The translations under genes and the position numbers were made by a program. From positions 17,501 through 63,589 of the forward strand of contig JAQGDQ010001092.1 of NCBI GenBank assembly GCA_030141605.1: 46,089 nucleotides of DNA, written 5' to 3'. How positions within the stretch are numbered: position 1 is the first letter of the stretch; every line of letters starts with the position of its first letter. The notes below the pieces were generated by a model. It was given only the letters and a program-made list of their open reading frames with translations. It ran no database searches and was not told the DNA's origin. Shown in pieces: positions 11,901 through 21,300 of the stretch. The DNA is from Tubiluchus corallicola (taxonomy: Eukaryota; Priapulida; Priapulimorpha; Priapulimorphida; Tubiluchidae).

Positions 11901-12680
11901 AAAATTTGAAACGCAATTTTAATTGTTTTAATAGATTTGGCTTCAGTTACTGAAAACATCATTAGAACACAGCCTATAAACGGATGCATGGATGAATGAA
12001 TGAAAAATCCTGCTTTTATTTTAGAAACAAAACGGACATTTCGCAATCTGTTACGGTTTGCTTCTTGAGTGTGAAAGTAAAGAAACATGGGGAATCTTGA
12101 GATGTAAAAATTATACAGAATAACCCGCAAAGGGAATTAGCATTTCCCTACAACTGGTATTGGCAAATATTCTTTCGCGGTTGTTCTGTATGATTTTTGT
12201 ACTTCAAGATTTCCCATATTACATGAAATACAAGAATCGTACAGAATAACCGCAAAAGAATATAGAAATTTGCATTTCCGGGGACCGGTTTTGGGGAATA
12301 TCCTTTCGGGATTATCCTGCATGATTTTTGTATTTCAAGATTTCCCATATTTCTTACGGTCACACAGAAGAAGCAAATCGTAATGTGTTGCGAACGGTCT
12401 GTTTTGTTTTTAAAATAAAAGCAGGATTTTTAATTAATTCATTCATGTATCAGTCTATAATCTGTATTTTATCGAATTTAATTAATTTTTAAAATTTTCG
12501 GTATCCAATAACTTTCTTCCGTTCATTTCTTAGGTACGCAAGTATTTTCGATACGGTCGCCGCTCAGCATCGTACGAGGCGCAGAGAAAAACTAAGAAAT
12601 TAATCAAAATCGGATTTATCGTTGGAGTAATATGCTGGGTGTTGTACCTCATTATAGTCATACTAAGGTTTCTTTTATAA
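5909..12680 (+). CDS. CD225/dispanin-family (IFITM-like) membrane protein, 3' three exons
   Basis: Three exons join in phase. Exon a is 5909-6240 (acceptor TTTGCAG, donor GTAAGT, ends at a codon boundary); exon b is 11469-11570 (34 codons, donor GTAAGC); exon c is 12534-12680 and ends in TAA. Exon a encodes about 110 residues rich in Pro, Gly and Tyr, with a PPPY motif (SEPPPPYLQ) of the kind bound by WW domains of NEDD4-type ligases. Exon b gives KPPKDYMLQAILVCYFCCCP, the start of the CD225 hydrophobic segment with the juxtamembrane Cys cluster that is palmitoylated in IFITM3. Exon c supplies the basic loop (VRKYFRYGRRSASYEAQRK) and the second hydrophobic helix (IGFIVGVICWVLYLIIVIL). About 193 residues are visible; exon a enters in phase 2, so an upstream exon with the start codon is missing. 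CD225 proteins are membrane-associated; an antiviral role is known only for vertebrate IFITMs and should not be assumed here. Confidence 0.88.
6254..6826. mobile_element. Foldback element 1 with tRNA-like ends (dispanin intron)
   Basis: Left arm about 6254-6475, right arm about 6616-6826, imperfect inverted repeats of roughly 210 bp. Paired blocks include GAGATGGAATGAATTGTTACAT, split across short mismatches, and GAGAGAGCTCTTCTGAGTC. The centre holds a second, smaller inverted repeat around the two CGTCTGA blocks (left block preceded by TAGCCCC). The arms carry GCAAGTTCGA(G/A)TC, which resembles a tRNA B-box, so two SINE copies head to head is a plausible origin. The left arm starts only 13 bp past the dispanin donor site. 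Confidence 0.85.
6827..9850. other. Intronic stretch, no gene seen
   Basis: AT-rich with TA-rich stretches near 6945-7015 and 7290-7400. A CTTTTGCAATTTTTTGCAAAAA block near 7106 and the surrounding GC-richer 7020-7280 segment may be a degraded mobile element. No ORF over 63 codons and no splice-bounded frame was found; the whole span lies inside the dispanin intron. Confidence 0.5.
9850..10450 (-). mobile_element. LINE 3' end: RT C-terminal remnant and (TA)n tail
   Basis: Read on the minus strand, 10440-10100 translates in one frame with features typical of the end of CR1/L2/jockey-like ORF2 proteins: CYDKLNETRNYCKGSFTL, then NNKYGNNSITKQGVQLWNTL, a single in-frame TGA, and NLKQIKSFDEFKSKLKIYA. 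The LWN...F..F.SKLK pattern is the usual C-terminal signature. Downstream on the same strand is an AATAAAG polyadenylation motif and a (TA)n tail at 9857-9882, as expected for a LINE 3' terminus. It is 5'-truncated and inactive. Confidence 0.8.
10847..11306. mobile_element. TTAA-flanked MITE family B, copy 1 (dispanin intron)
   Basis: Flanked by TTAA on both sides. Terminal inverted repeats are AGGAAGACCGGATGATTGTTTA on the left, given here in two parts (AGGAAGACCGG, ATGATTGTTTA), and TGTTTACACAATCATCCGC...TTCCT on the right. A second, longer copy lies at 13770-14326. Shared internal landmarks are TTTAAACGCATGATGTCACG, GACGTCAGAAACTAACAC and AAAAAGGCGCCG. There is no coding capacity. TTAA targets are typical of piggyBac-like transposition, which would have to act in trans. 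Confidence 0.82.
11965..12472. mobile_element. Foldback element 2 (dispanin last intron)
   Basis: A near-complete palindrome of about 250-bp arms with almost no loop. The left arm block AATCCTGCTTTTATTTTA (about 12005) pairs with TAAAATAAAAGCAGGATT (about 12412); TTTGCTTCTT pairs with AAGAAGCAAA; TCTTTCGCGGTTGTTCTGTA pairs with TACAGAATAACCGCAAAAGA. It lies wholly in the 11571-12533 intron. The small minus-strand frames at 11897-12363 are shadows of this palindrome. Confidence 0.87.
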
Positions 12681-12731
12681 CAGTAAAGTTATGCATTGAG
12701 GAAGGTAAAATGTATACGCTACTAGTAGCTA

Positions 12732-13576
12732 GTCTATGGTTAAAATGATCACCAATTAATTCGGCCACCACCAGATGGCTCTAAATGTTACTTTCGCTAT
12801 CTAAATTCGCTATCTATCAGTGATGTCATAGACGTAGACGTTATTCATGGCTTGCAAAAACAGGCAGCAGATCAAACCTACTGCACAATTTTCATAAAAA
12901 GTGCCAACATTTTTGTTTAAAGCAAAGTAATGACATCACAAACTAACATAATTTTCAACAGCAAAAATATTCCATGAGCGTGTTTGTGAAAGACAAAATT
13001 GAAGTACAGTGCTACTCTAAGATATTCAGTGTATTGTACTAAAACTAGGCAAGTTTTAAGATAAAAATTCAAATTTCAAATTTACCACTGCACTCATGCA
13101 TGAGCTATCGAACGTGTGTAGTTCGTCACAAACTAATACATCTGAACTAAGAGGTACAGCACCTGTTTTTCTGTAATGCATTTCCGACATGCAGGCGCTG
13201 GTGCCCGTCTAACTAGCAAATGGCAAAATGCAATTACCAGTGAAGAACTAGTGATGCGAATGTGAAATTGCGTTTCTGTGGTAATAATTCCTTCTAGTAA
13301 GCCATTTTTGAAAAAAATAGCATGTTTCCTTTCAATATTTTAAAGAGTAGATTGTTTTGACCTGCAGTGTAAGATTGCGTCAGTTTTGCTTTAAACAAAA
13401 ATGTTGACACTTTTTGTAAAAATTGTGCAGTAGGTTTGACCTGCTGCCTGTTTTTGCAAGCCATGAATAACGTCTACATCTATGACATCACTGATATGTG
13501 AATTTAAATAGCGAAAATAACATTTAGCGCCATCTGGCGGTGGCCGAATTAATTGGTGGTCATTTTAACCATAGAC
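12732..13576. mobile_element. Foldback element 3, 51 bp past the dispanin stop codon
   Basis: Terminal inverted repeats of about 194 bp: 12732-12926 begins GTCTATGGTTAAAATGA and 13383-13576 ends TCATTTTAACCATAGAC. The arms share GGCCGAATTAATTGGT, AACGTCTAC, TGCAAGCCATGAATAACGT and GCAGTAGGTTTGA. The interior carries repeat family A (13098-13396). No transposase frame is present. No convincing target-site duplication was seen. Confidence 0.88.
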
Positions 13577-13613
13577 ACGTTATTGTTCCTTGATCAGACG
13601 GGGAGTCTGTTGA

Positions 13614-13619
13614 AATAAA
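13614..13619 (+). promoter_or_regulatory. Candidate polyadenylation signal AATAAA
   Basis: First canonical AATAAA downstream of the dispanin stop codon; another lies near 13711. If used, the 3' UTR would include the whole foldback at 12732-13576. Inferred from position only. Confidence 0.3.
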
Positions 13620-13769
13620 ATTGTACAGTTATAGCAGCTTGTTAAGTAACTACTTAGGATTTAGTAATAATTTTTAGTGCAAAATAACATGTGTTTTGCT
13701 AATAATATTATAATAAATGTATCGTAAACTTGAAGGAAGGTTATTTTAATCTAGTTACAGGTAAATAAT

Positions 13770-14326
13770 TTAAAGGCAGACCGAGCTATTGTTTAGACTC
13801 AATCTCAATTTAATTTACTGTCCAAAATATACATTTTCGTGCCTATAAAAGTTAACAATTGTTCCTTATATTTGAATAATTAGCTTAGAAAGTTAATTAA
13901 CGACAACCGAACACCTCTATTGCTTACGTCAGAAACTAACCACAGTTTGTGCAATGGCAGGCGTCTTCCCTTGCGCATCAAGCACGTTTACGTAAGTGTT
14001 ACAGTACTGTTTAAACGCATGATGTCACGAAAAATGGGCGCTATGTCATATGACGTCAGAAACTAACACAGCAGTTCATGATCATGGTTATCACGGTGCC
14101 GCCTTCTATTTCTCGGCCACATGAATGTGACAAAAAGGCGCCGTTGCGAATCATATTAGATTCACTGAGTCGCGCGTAGCTTTGAAAGTTTAAAGAAATT
14201 TGAGTGTCCGAGGTAATTATTGTTTAATCTAAGCTTTGATTTAAAATAAGCTATTTTAGTTTTCAATATTTTACAGCATTCTTTATTCTGAACTAATGTT
14301 TACACAACTATCCGTTTATCCTTTAA
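13770..14326. mobile_element. TTAA-flanked MITE family B, copy 2
   Basis: Homologous over its length to 10847-11306, with an insertion of about 80 bp near 13830-13915 absent from copy 1. Ends are TTAAAGGCAGACCGAGCTAT and ATCCGTTTATCCTTTAA. The two copies sit in the same orientation about 2.5 kb apart. Noncoding. Confidence 0.82.
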
Positions 14327-15127
14327 GTTACTTGTATTTACTTATTTTGATAATAATGCTGTATCCTTAAGCAATAATTTTGCAAAGTTTGTTAGCGTCA
14401 TTGTGAATAACAAGTTGATCTAAAAAATTGCATTGTTAATTAATTTCGGCACAGTACATATAATTGGTTAAAATGTTCCTCTTACATCTGTTATACAGAA
14501 TACCTTTCCTTGAGTAGTTAGTAGGCCTGCCATAATTTTATTAATTATAAGATATCAGAACGTAGGTATGTAATGATGTAAAACTATAGTGTCTTATGTA
14601 CAAAGTTATTAATCTGTGTTATTTATTATGTTAGCTTCAAAGGTGCTGTAAGTGTAATTATAATTTTAAGTTTTATAAACGATTTATCGCTATGTCTCTC
14701 TCCATCCCACAGGCATTTTTGGTGGTGAACATAGACTGAAATAAAGAAATTTTAACACAATTAGGAATATTCATGTGACCGAGTCGCTGCTAGTTTATTA
14801 TCTTTGTTACAATGTTTGATGAACTTACTGTACTTTGAATCAAATAAAAAACAATTTGTTCAAATTACTTGTGGATGTGTAACAAAAGTTGGCTTTGTTT
14901 AAACATTGTTATGCCAATAAAACACTTAGATTTTAACAGCTAAGAAATTGTGAATTATTTTGGTTACATGTCCTGCCTTTAACACAGGAAAAGCAATCGA
15001 ACTTTTTAACGTGTAAATATTAAGTTTATGCGATATATACAATAGAGTGAAGACTTATGAGATTAAACTGATATTTTGGTTTGCCAGACAAACGAGGGAA
15101 AACGTTGGTCCGAATTTGCTGATTATC
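14327..15127. other. No gene seen
   Basis: AT-rich sequence with stop codons in all frames. GAAATAAAGAAA near 14740 and AATCAAATAAAAAAC near 14838 could serve as late polyadenylation signals for the dispanin transcript, without further support. Confidence 0.4.
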
Positions 15128-15400
15128 CGTATTTACCAAGCTAATACAGTAGGCGCCATGTATTAGACTCACGGTAATGTAGAAACAATTGTATAATTGT
15201 CTCAAAAACGTCTAAGTACGGACCGCTCCTATGCAAAAGTATGTAAAAATTGACTCGAATAACTCCGCATATTTGAGCTTTTGCTATTTTTATGTTATCT
15301 TACTTCCCTTTCGTCCACTGCCGTCCTACACGCTGCTTGGCTACAGACGTAACGATGTAAACAAAATGACGCCCTGCCATCTAGCGGTCGGCTCGCAAAA
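15128..15400 (+). repeat. Dispersed repeat family C, copy 2
   Basis: Inverted relative to 3728-3910 over 15184-15400; the preceding 15128-15183 block (AAGCTAATACAGTAGGCGCC and following) is repeated at 33371-33432. Three partial copies therefore identify the family. Noncoding. Confidence 0.6.
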
Positions 15401-15798
15401 CAACGGAATGTGTCCGTAATATGCGGACATAGTATAGTGTCCGTAGTAAACGGGTATAGTGGTGCAAATTTCATCGGATTCTTCCGATATCCGTAAAGAC
15501 GGGTTCGACAAACCGAGATATGAGTGCAGCTATTTATACCCTAGGATTGTACCTTTCTTTACCATTTTAGTTATGCGCAGAGTGCAAGATGTATCCTGCT
15601 TAATTTTTTTTAATTTTAATAGATTTATTTTCGCAATAAACATATACATATGCATTAAATGTGCACCGATAATCAGTATTTGTTAATACAAAGTTATGAT
15701 ACAATTCATGAATTCTGCACTAGAGACCTAAGAAGCTAGCTTATGATAGGCCACTAGATTAAGTTACAAAATAGAAAATTACAATATATTGCAACAAA

Positions 15799-16107
15799 TC
15801 ATGATTGAGTGATCCAGTTATATGTTTCAAGTAAATTTAATTTATAATTTATTTTAAATGTGGACAGCAAGTTGGCATTTTTAATAGCTGGAGCAATTGA
15901 ATTCCATGTGTTAGGGCCATTTTGTATTTAATAGAAAATTTTCTAACATTTGTGTTGCACTGTATGTAGTGATAGTTAAGTCTATAAGGTGTAACGTAGA
16001 ATTATGTATCTCAGCATTCAAACAAAAATAGTCAGTAAATAAGGGTGGCAATAATTTGTGAGAGAATTTGTACATGAAAATGGCAGTTTGAAATTTATTA
16101 ATGTTCT
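15799..16107 (-). mobile_element. LINE remnant: ORF2 C-terminal region
   Basis: On the minus strand from 16107 an open stretch reads NINKFQTAIFMYKFSHKLLP and continues through FTDYFCLNAEIHNSTLHL, then a frameshift near 15925 leads to NGPNTWNSIAPAIKNANLL and STFKINYKLNLLETY, ending at a TGA at 15801-15799. This order (F.Y....LLPP.F.DYF..N..IH...T, then GP..WN....IK......FK..YK) matches the tail of many CR1/L2-like non-LTR reverse transcriptases. The frameshift makes it a pseudogene; clade is not assignable by eye. Confidence 0.78.
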
Positions 16108-16217
16108 AGAAGTCTGCTCGGAAAAGTTTTGTTTTTTGTTTCGTATAAGAGAAGGTGAGCAAAATGGTAACTTGTTGGCAAATCAATTAAACTGACTGGT
16201 TTGTAATGATTACTGAT

Positions 16218-16495
16218 CTGGGTGGCATAGCTCAATGATAGCATACTAGCTTCCCACCCGGGTGGTTGTGGGTTCAACTCTCGACCGAGTCATGCCAAAG
16301 TCTTGAAAATCGGACTGCTGGTTCTTCAACCAATTCGGGATCTCCTTGGAAATAAGTATTGAGTTACTTAAGTTGTTATCCTTGGACTATGTCCTAAACG
16401 AAATTATAATTATTATCATCCTGCAGTGTGTATGTCAATACAGATTGATCAAATGGAACTGTATAAAGAAATTTGAAAGAAAGAAAAAACAAAGA
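16218..16495 (+). mobile_element. tRNA-derived SINE
   Basis: The head contains a good Pol III A-box (TGGCATAGCTCAATG, 16223-16237) and a B-box-like GGTTCAACTCT 48 bp later. TGGCAT near the 5' end pairs with ATGCCA near 16295, as in an acceptor stem. A non-tRNA body follows (CTGGTTCTTCAACCAATTCG and onward), ending in an A-rich AGAAAGAAAAAAC tail. It is a SINE and not a functional tRNA, because the anticodon arm is irregular and the body continues to the tail. Confidence 0.75.
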
Positions 16496-17463
16496 AAACT
16501 AAATCTATAGTAATGTTTGAGATAGAACATTTAATCTTTAACTACAGTATTTCTAAAACTTCTCTCCCCTACTCGTTAACAATCTAGTAAAGGTTAACAG
16601 CAGCTTCCAGTGTGATTTGTCCGGAAATGTCTAATTAATAATGAAATGTAGATGGCACTGCAATGACAAGTTAAAAACACATATAGCAAATGCTTCCACA
16701 GGCAACGTTGATAGATATCCGGCTAAGAAGCCAAGTTTCCTGTTCCAAAATGGATAAACACTTACTTAGTCTTTGAACAAGGTTGTAAATAATATTTTCA
16801 AATAATGCTGCTTCTATCTATACTCTTTCTTATTATAATTAGAAATTATTGCTCAAAACACTTTTAGCCGAAGCAATAGTATTAGGTATCACAGAATTAA
16901 TAACAGGTCGAACGATTCAACACAAAAAATGAAACATTAGCAAAATGGCATCACCATCAGTAACAAAAGTAAATTTCTCTGTTTACCTTATCAAAAGTGA
17001 ATAATTTAGATGAGATTTTAAAATATCAGCTGAAGACATTAGACTATAACAGTACTGTTGGTATTATAATCCTAGCAGCAGGATGTACGCCTTGACGTGC
17101 CACATTTTAGTCTGTAGGTACAACAGCAAGCTAATGATTATATAATAGTAAAATCTGCAGCAATAAAATTTATGCGATAATTAACAAGAAAAGGACGATT
17201 ATAAAAGAAATTTTGTCAAAATACTCTGTCCGTCAGAGCATGCACACGTACTGATGTCGCTTACAATCTCACCAACACGCGACGCTGTTTACAAAACATA
17301 AAGACCAGGTCTCTTATTTACAATCATATTTACACAGACTTGTGAAATTGAAAGTTCATGGGTTTGCGTGTCATCATGCTCACGGACAGAGTCAGACAAA
17401 ATAATGGACATAACGCTCATCATGGCTGGACTCAAGGTGGCTGCTATTATTTTGTGAAAAACA
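16496..17463. other. Probable 3' flank of the repeat-protein gene; no gene seen
   Basis: No open frame or recognised repeat. It lies just downstream of the minus-strand stop at 17754, so it may include 3' UTR. No canonical AATAAA on the minus strand was seen close to the stop. Confidence 0.4.
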
Positions 17464-17590
17464 ATTAATCACGAAAACGGTTATTCACCATAACAGTTAA
17501 TCGCGAAAACAGTTTTTCACCATAACAGTTAATCACGAAAACAGTTATTCACTATAACAGTTAATCATGATGGTTAATCACAAAAACCAA
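17464..17590. repeat. 32-bp tandem repeat, about 3.5 copies
   Basis: Unit approximates ATAACAGTTAATC(A/G)CGAAAACAG followed by T(T/A)TTCACC. Copies degrade at both ends. It lies about 160 bp downstream of the repeat-protein stop codon on the minus strand. Confidence 0.8.
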
Positions 17591-17753
17591 ACATAGGTGG
17601 CAGCACCTGTACCATCTGAGCTCTACAGACGTCTAGGGCATGCACGCCACATATGCGAATGAACATACGGACGACTGTAACTACTCTAAAAATATGTCAA
17701 TCAAATCGTTGTTAGATCATAGCCATTGTCCATAGTCAATGCCCCCTAGCTAG

Positions 17754-18233
17754 TCAGACTTGCTTGGCTGGCATTCTTGTATACATTGCACCCAATGCAA
17801 ATATGGCTCCTCCAATGAAAACATCAAAGCCAGACAGAAAACCAAACCTAAAATTAAATACATTTTATTTGGTACAAAAAATTAAAACAATAATGTGAAT
17901 TGGGGGGATGATTCTCTATTAAAATTTGGCTTTAATTCTTATCAAATCTCAAAGAAGTTATTTATGTTTAGTTTCTTGACTTCGGTAAGAAGCAACGCTT
18001 GAAATTTGAGAAGCCAATTATTGTATCGATTTCACCTTCATACACCATGGAGTAACAACTCAGAACTTGTGTTTAAAGGTATAAGAAATTAAAATGATGC
18101 ATTACTATAATCCAAGGCTACATGACTTGTTAAAAGCGGCAAGTTTTGCAGTACAATAAAACATTTGCAGGAAGAGGAAGAAGTTCAAGGCACAATTGTA
18201 AGTTCGGGCATTTCTTTTAGTTGATGGGAAAAT

Positions 18234-18323
<90 letters not shown>

Positions 18324-21300
18324 CTCACCGTTTTTGGTTAAAGCTTTCTCTCATAATATGTTCATCTGCAGAAGTGCCTTTGTGGAGGATTGCTGGTGCG
18401 AACAATTTATACTGAAATTAGCAAACAGTTTTACCACTTTTGTCAGTTTAGAGGTAGATTTGCCAAGCAAATCTGCAAACTTACAAATAATTGTGGTTAT
18501 TAATATAGAGAAAACACTTTTCCTAACAAAATATTGAACGAAGAACAGAGCTGCATAAAATATTTTGCAAGAGCTAAGAATTCAAAACCAAAAGTGAAAA
18601 TAAACTCGAACATTTGTTTCCCCTAGCAAAATATAGACAGCTTGATATCTAATTAATTAAATGTGATCGGGACAGTTCGCGCAAATACTTCAAGACTGTC
18701 AATATCCACTGTTGTATTTTGGCTTAATTCATTTAGTTAATTAGTTATCACTCTTTGCTGGAATTGATAATGCTGATTTAGTGCATTCCACACACCTCCA
18801 ACAGGCTATAAGAACCAGGAGATAACTCAGTACAGTCAGTAGCTGGGGTAGCTTGAATGCCAGGCGTCTAATTTCGAGGCATTGATTGGTAAGTCAATTG
18901 ATGTTAATTTTGGCTTTTGTTATAGCTAGAAATTATTAGTATCAAAAAAGAGCAGCAGAAACATTATAAGAAACTCACTGTGCTGACGAGACTATTGTCA
19001 CTTCCAAGACTGCCATTATGATAAGCAGTAAAAAGAAGCTCAGAGTTGCGTTTGTGAGCTGGATCATATCTCTGTTGCTTCAATGAGTTATGTCTGGTGT
19101 CGGCTTGCCTCTCAAGTGAGTCACGCCGCTCGTCGCGCCTGGTGTCGGCACGCCTCTCAAGTGAGTCTCGCCGCTCGTCGCGCCTGGTGTCGGCACGCCT
19201 CTCAAGGGAGTCACGCCGCTCGTCGCGCCTGGTGTCGGCACGCCTCTCAAGGGAGTCTCGCCGCTCGTCGCGCCTGGTGTCGGCACGCCTCTCAAGTGAG
19301 TCTCGCCGCTCGTCGCGCCTGGTTTCGGCACGCCTCTCAAGTGAGTCTCGCCGCTCGTCGCGCCTGGTGTCGGCACGCCTCTCAAGTGAGTCTCGCCGCT
19401 CGTCGCGCCTGGTGTCGGCACGCCTCTCAAGTGAGTCACGCCGCTCGTCGCGCCTGGTGTCGGCACGCCTCTCAAGGGAGTCTCGCCGCTCGTCGCGCCT
19501 GGTGTCGGCACGCCTCTCAAGGGAGTCTCGCCGCTCGTCGCGCCTGGTGTCGGCACGCCTCTCAAGGGAGTCACGCCGCTCGTCGCGCTTGGTGTCGGCA
19601 CGCCTCTCAAGGGAGTCACGCCGCTCGTCGCGCCTGGTGTCGGCACGCCTCTCAAGGGAGTCTCGCCGCTCGTCGCACCTGGTGTCGGCACGCCTCTCAA
19701 GGGAGTCTCGCCGCTCGTCGCGCCTTGTGTCGGCACGCCTCTCAAGTGAGTCTCGCCGCTCGTCGCGCCTAGTGTCGGTACGCCTCTCAAGGGAGTCACA
19801 CCGCTCGTCGCGCCTGGTGTCGGCACGCCTCTCAAGGGAGTCTCGCCGCTCGTCGCGCCTGGTGTCGGCACGCCTCTCAAGGGAGTCTCGCCGCTCGTCG
19901 CGCCTGGTGTCGGCACGCCTCTCAAGGGAGTCTCGCCGCTCGTCGCGCGTGGTGTCGGCACGCCTCTCAAGTGAGTCTCGCCGCTCGTCGCGCCTGGTGT
20001 CGGCACGCCTCTCAAGGGAGTCACGCCGCTCGTCGCGCCTGGTGTCGGCACGCCTCTCAAGGGAGTCACGCCGCTCGTCGCGCCTGGTGTCGGCACGCCT
20101 CTCAAGGGAGTCACGCCGCTCGTCGCGCCTGGTGTCGGCACGCCTCTCAAGGGAGTCTCGCCGCTCGTCGCGCCTGGTGTCGGCACGCCTCTCAAGGGAG
20201 TCTCGCCGCTCGTCGCGCCTGGTGTCGGCACGCCTCTCAAGGGAGTCTCGCCGCTCGTCGCGCCTGGTGTCGGCACGCCTCTCAAGGGAGTCTCGCCGCT
20301 CGTCGCGCCTGGTGTCGGCACGCCTCTCAAGTGAGTCTCGCCGCTCGTCGCGCCTGGTGTCGGCACGCCTCTCAAGTGAGTCTCGCCGCTCGTCGCGCCT
20401 GGTGTCAGCACGCCTCTCAAGGGAGTCACGCCGCTCGTCGCGCCTGGTGTCGGCACGCCTCTCAAGGGAGTCACGCCGCTCGTCGCGCCTGGTGTCGGCA
20501 CGCCTTTCAAGTGAGTCTCGCGCTCGTCGCGCCTGGTGTCGGCACGCCTCTCAAGTGAGTCTCGCCGCTCGTCGCTGGTGTGGGTTCAAGGAGTCCGCCG
20601 TCGTCGCGCCTGGTGTCGGCACGCCTCTCAAGGAGTCCGCCGCTCGTCGCGCCTGGTGTCGGCACGCCTCTCAAGTGAGTCCGCCGCTCGTCGCGCCTGG
20701 TGTCGGCACGCCTCTCAAGGGAGTCTCGCCGCTCGTCGCGCCTGGTGTCGGCACGCCTCTCAAGTGAGTCTCGCCGCTCGTCGCGCCTGGTGTCGGCACG
20801 CCTCTCAAGGGAGTCACGCCGCTCGTCGCGCCTGGTGTCGGCACGCCTCTCAAGGGAGTCGCCGCTCGTCGCGCCTGGTGTCGGCACGCCTCTCAAGGAG
20901 TCTCGCCGCTCGTCGCGCCTGGTGTCGGCACGCCTCTCAAGGGAGTCTCGCCGCTCGTCGCGCCTGGTGTCGGCACGCCTCTCAAGGGAGTCTCGCCGCT
21001 CGTCGCGCCTGGTGTCGGCACGCCTCTCAAGGGAGTCACGCCGCTCGTCGCGCCTGGTGTCGGCACGCCTCTCAAGGGAGTCTCGCCGCTCGTCGCGCCT
21101 GGTGTCGGCACGCCTCTCAAGGGAGTCTCGCCGCTCGTCGCGCCTTGTGTCGGCACGCCTCTCAAGTGAGTCTCGCCGCTCGTCGCGCCTGGTGTCGGTA
21201 CGCCTCTCAAGGGAGTCACGCCGCTCGTCGCGCCTGGTGTCGGCACGCCTCTCAAGGGAGTCTCGCCGCTCGTCGCGCCTGGTGTCGGCACGCCTCTCAA

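Noticed and set aside
16218-16295. Functional tRNA gene
   Set aside because: A- and B-boxes are present, but the anticodon arm is irregular and the sequence continues into a SINE body and A-rich tail.
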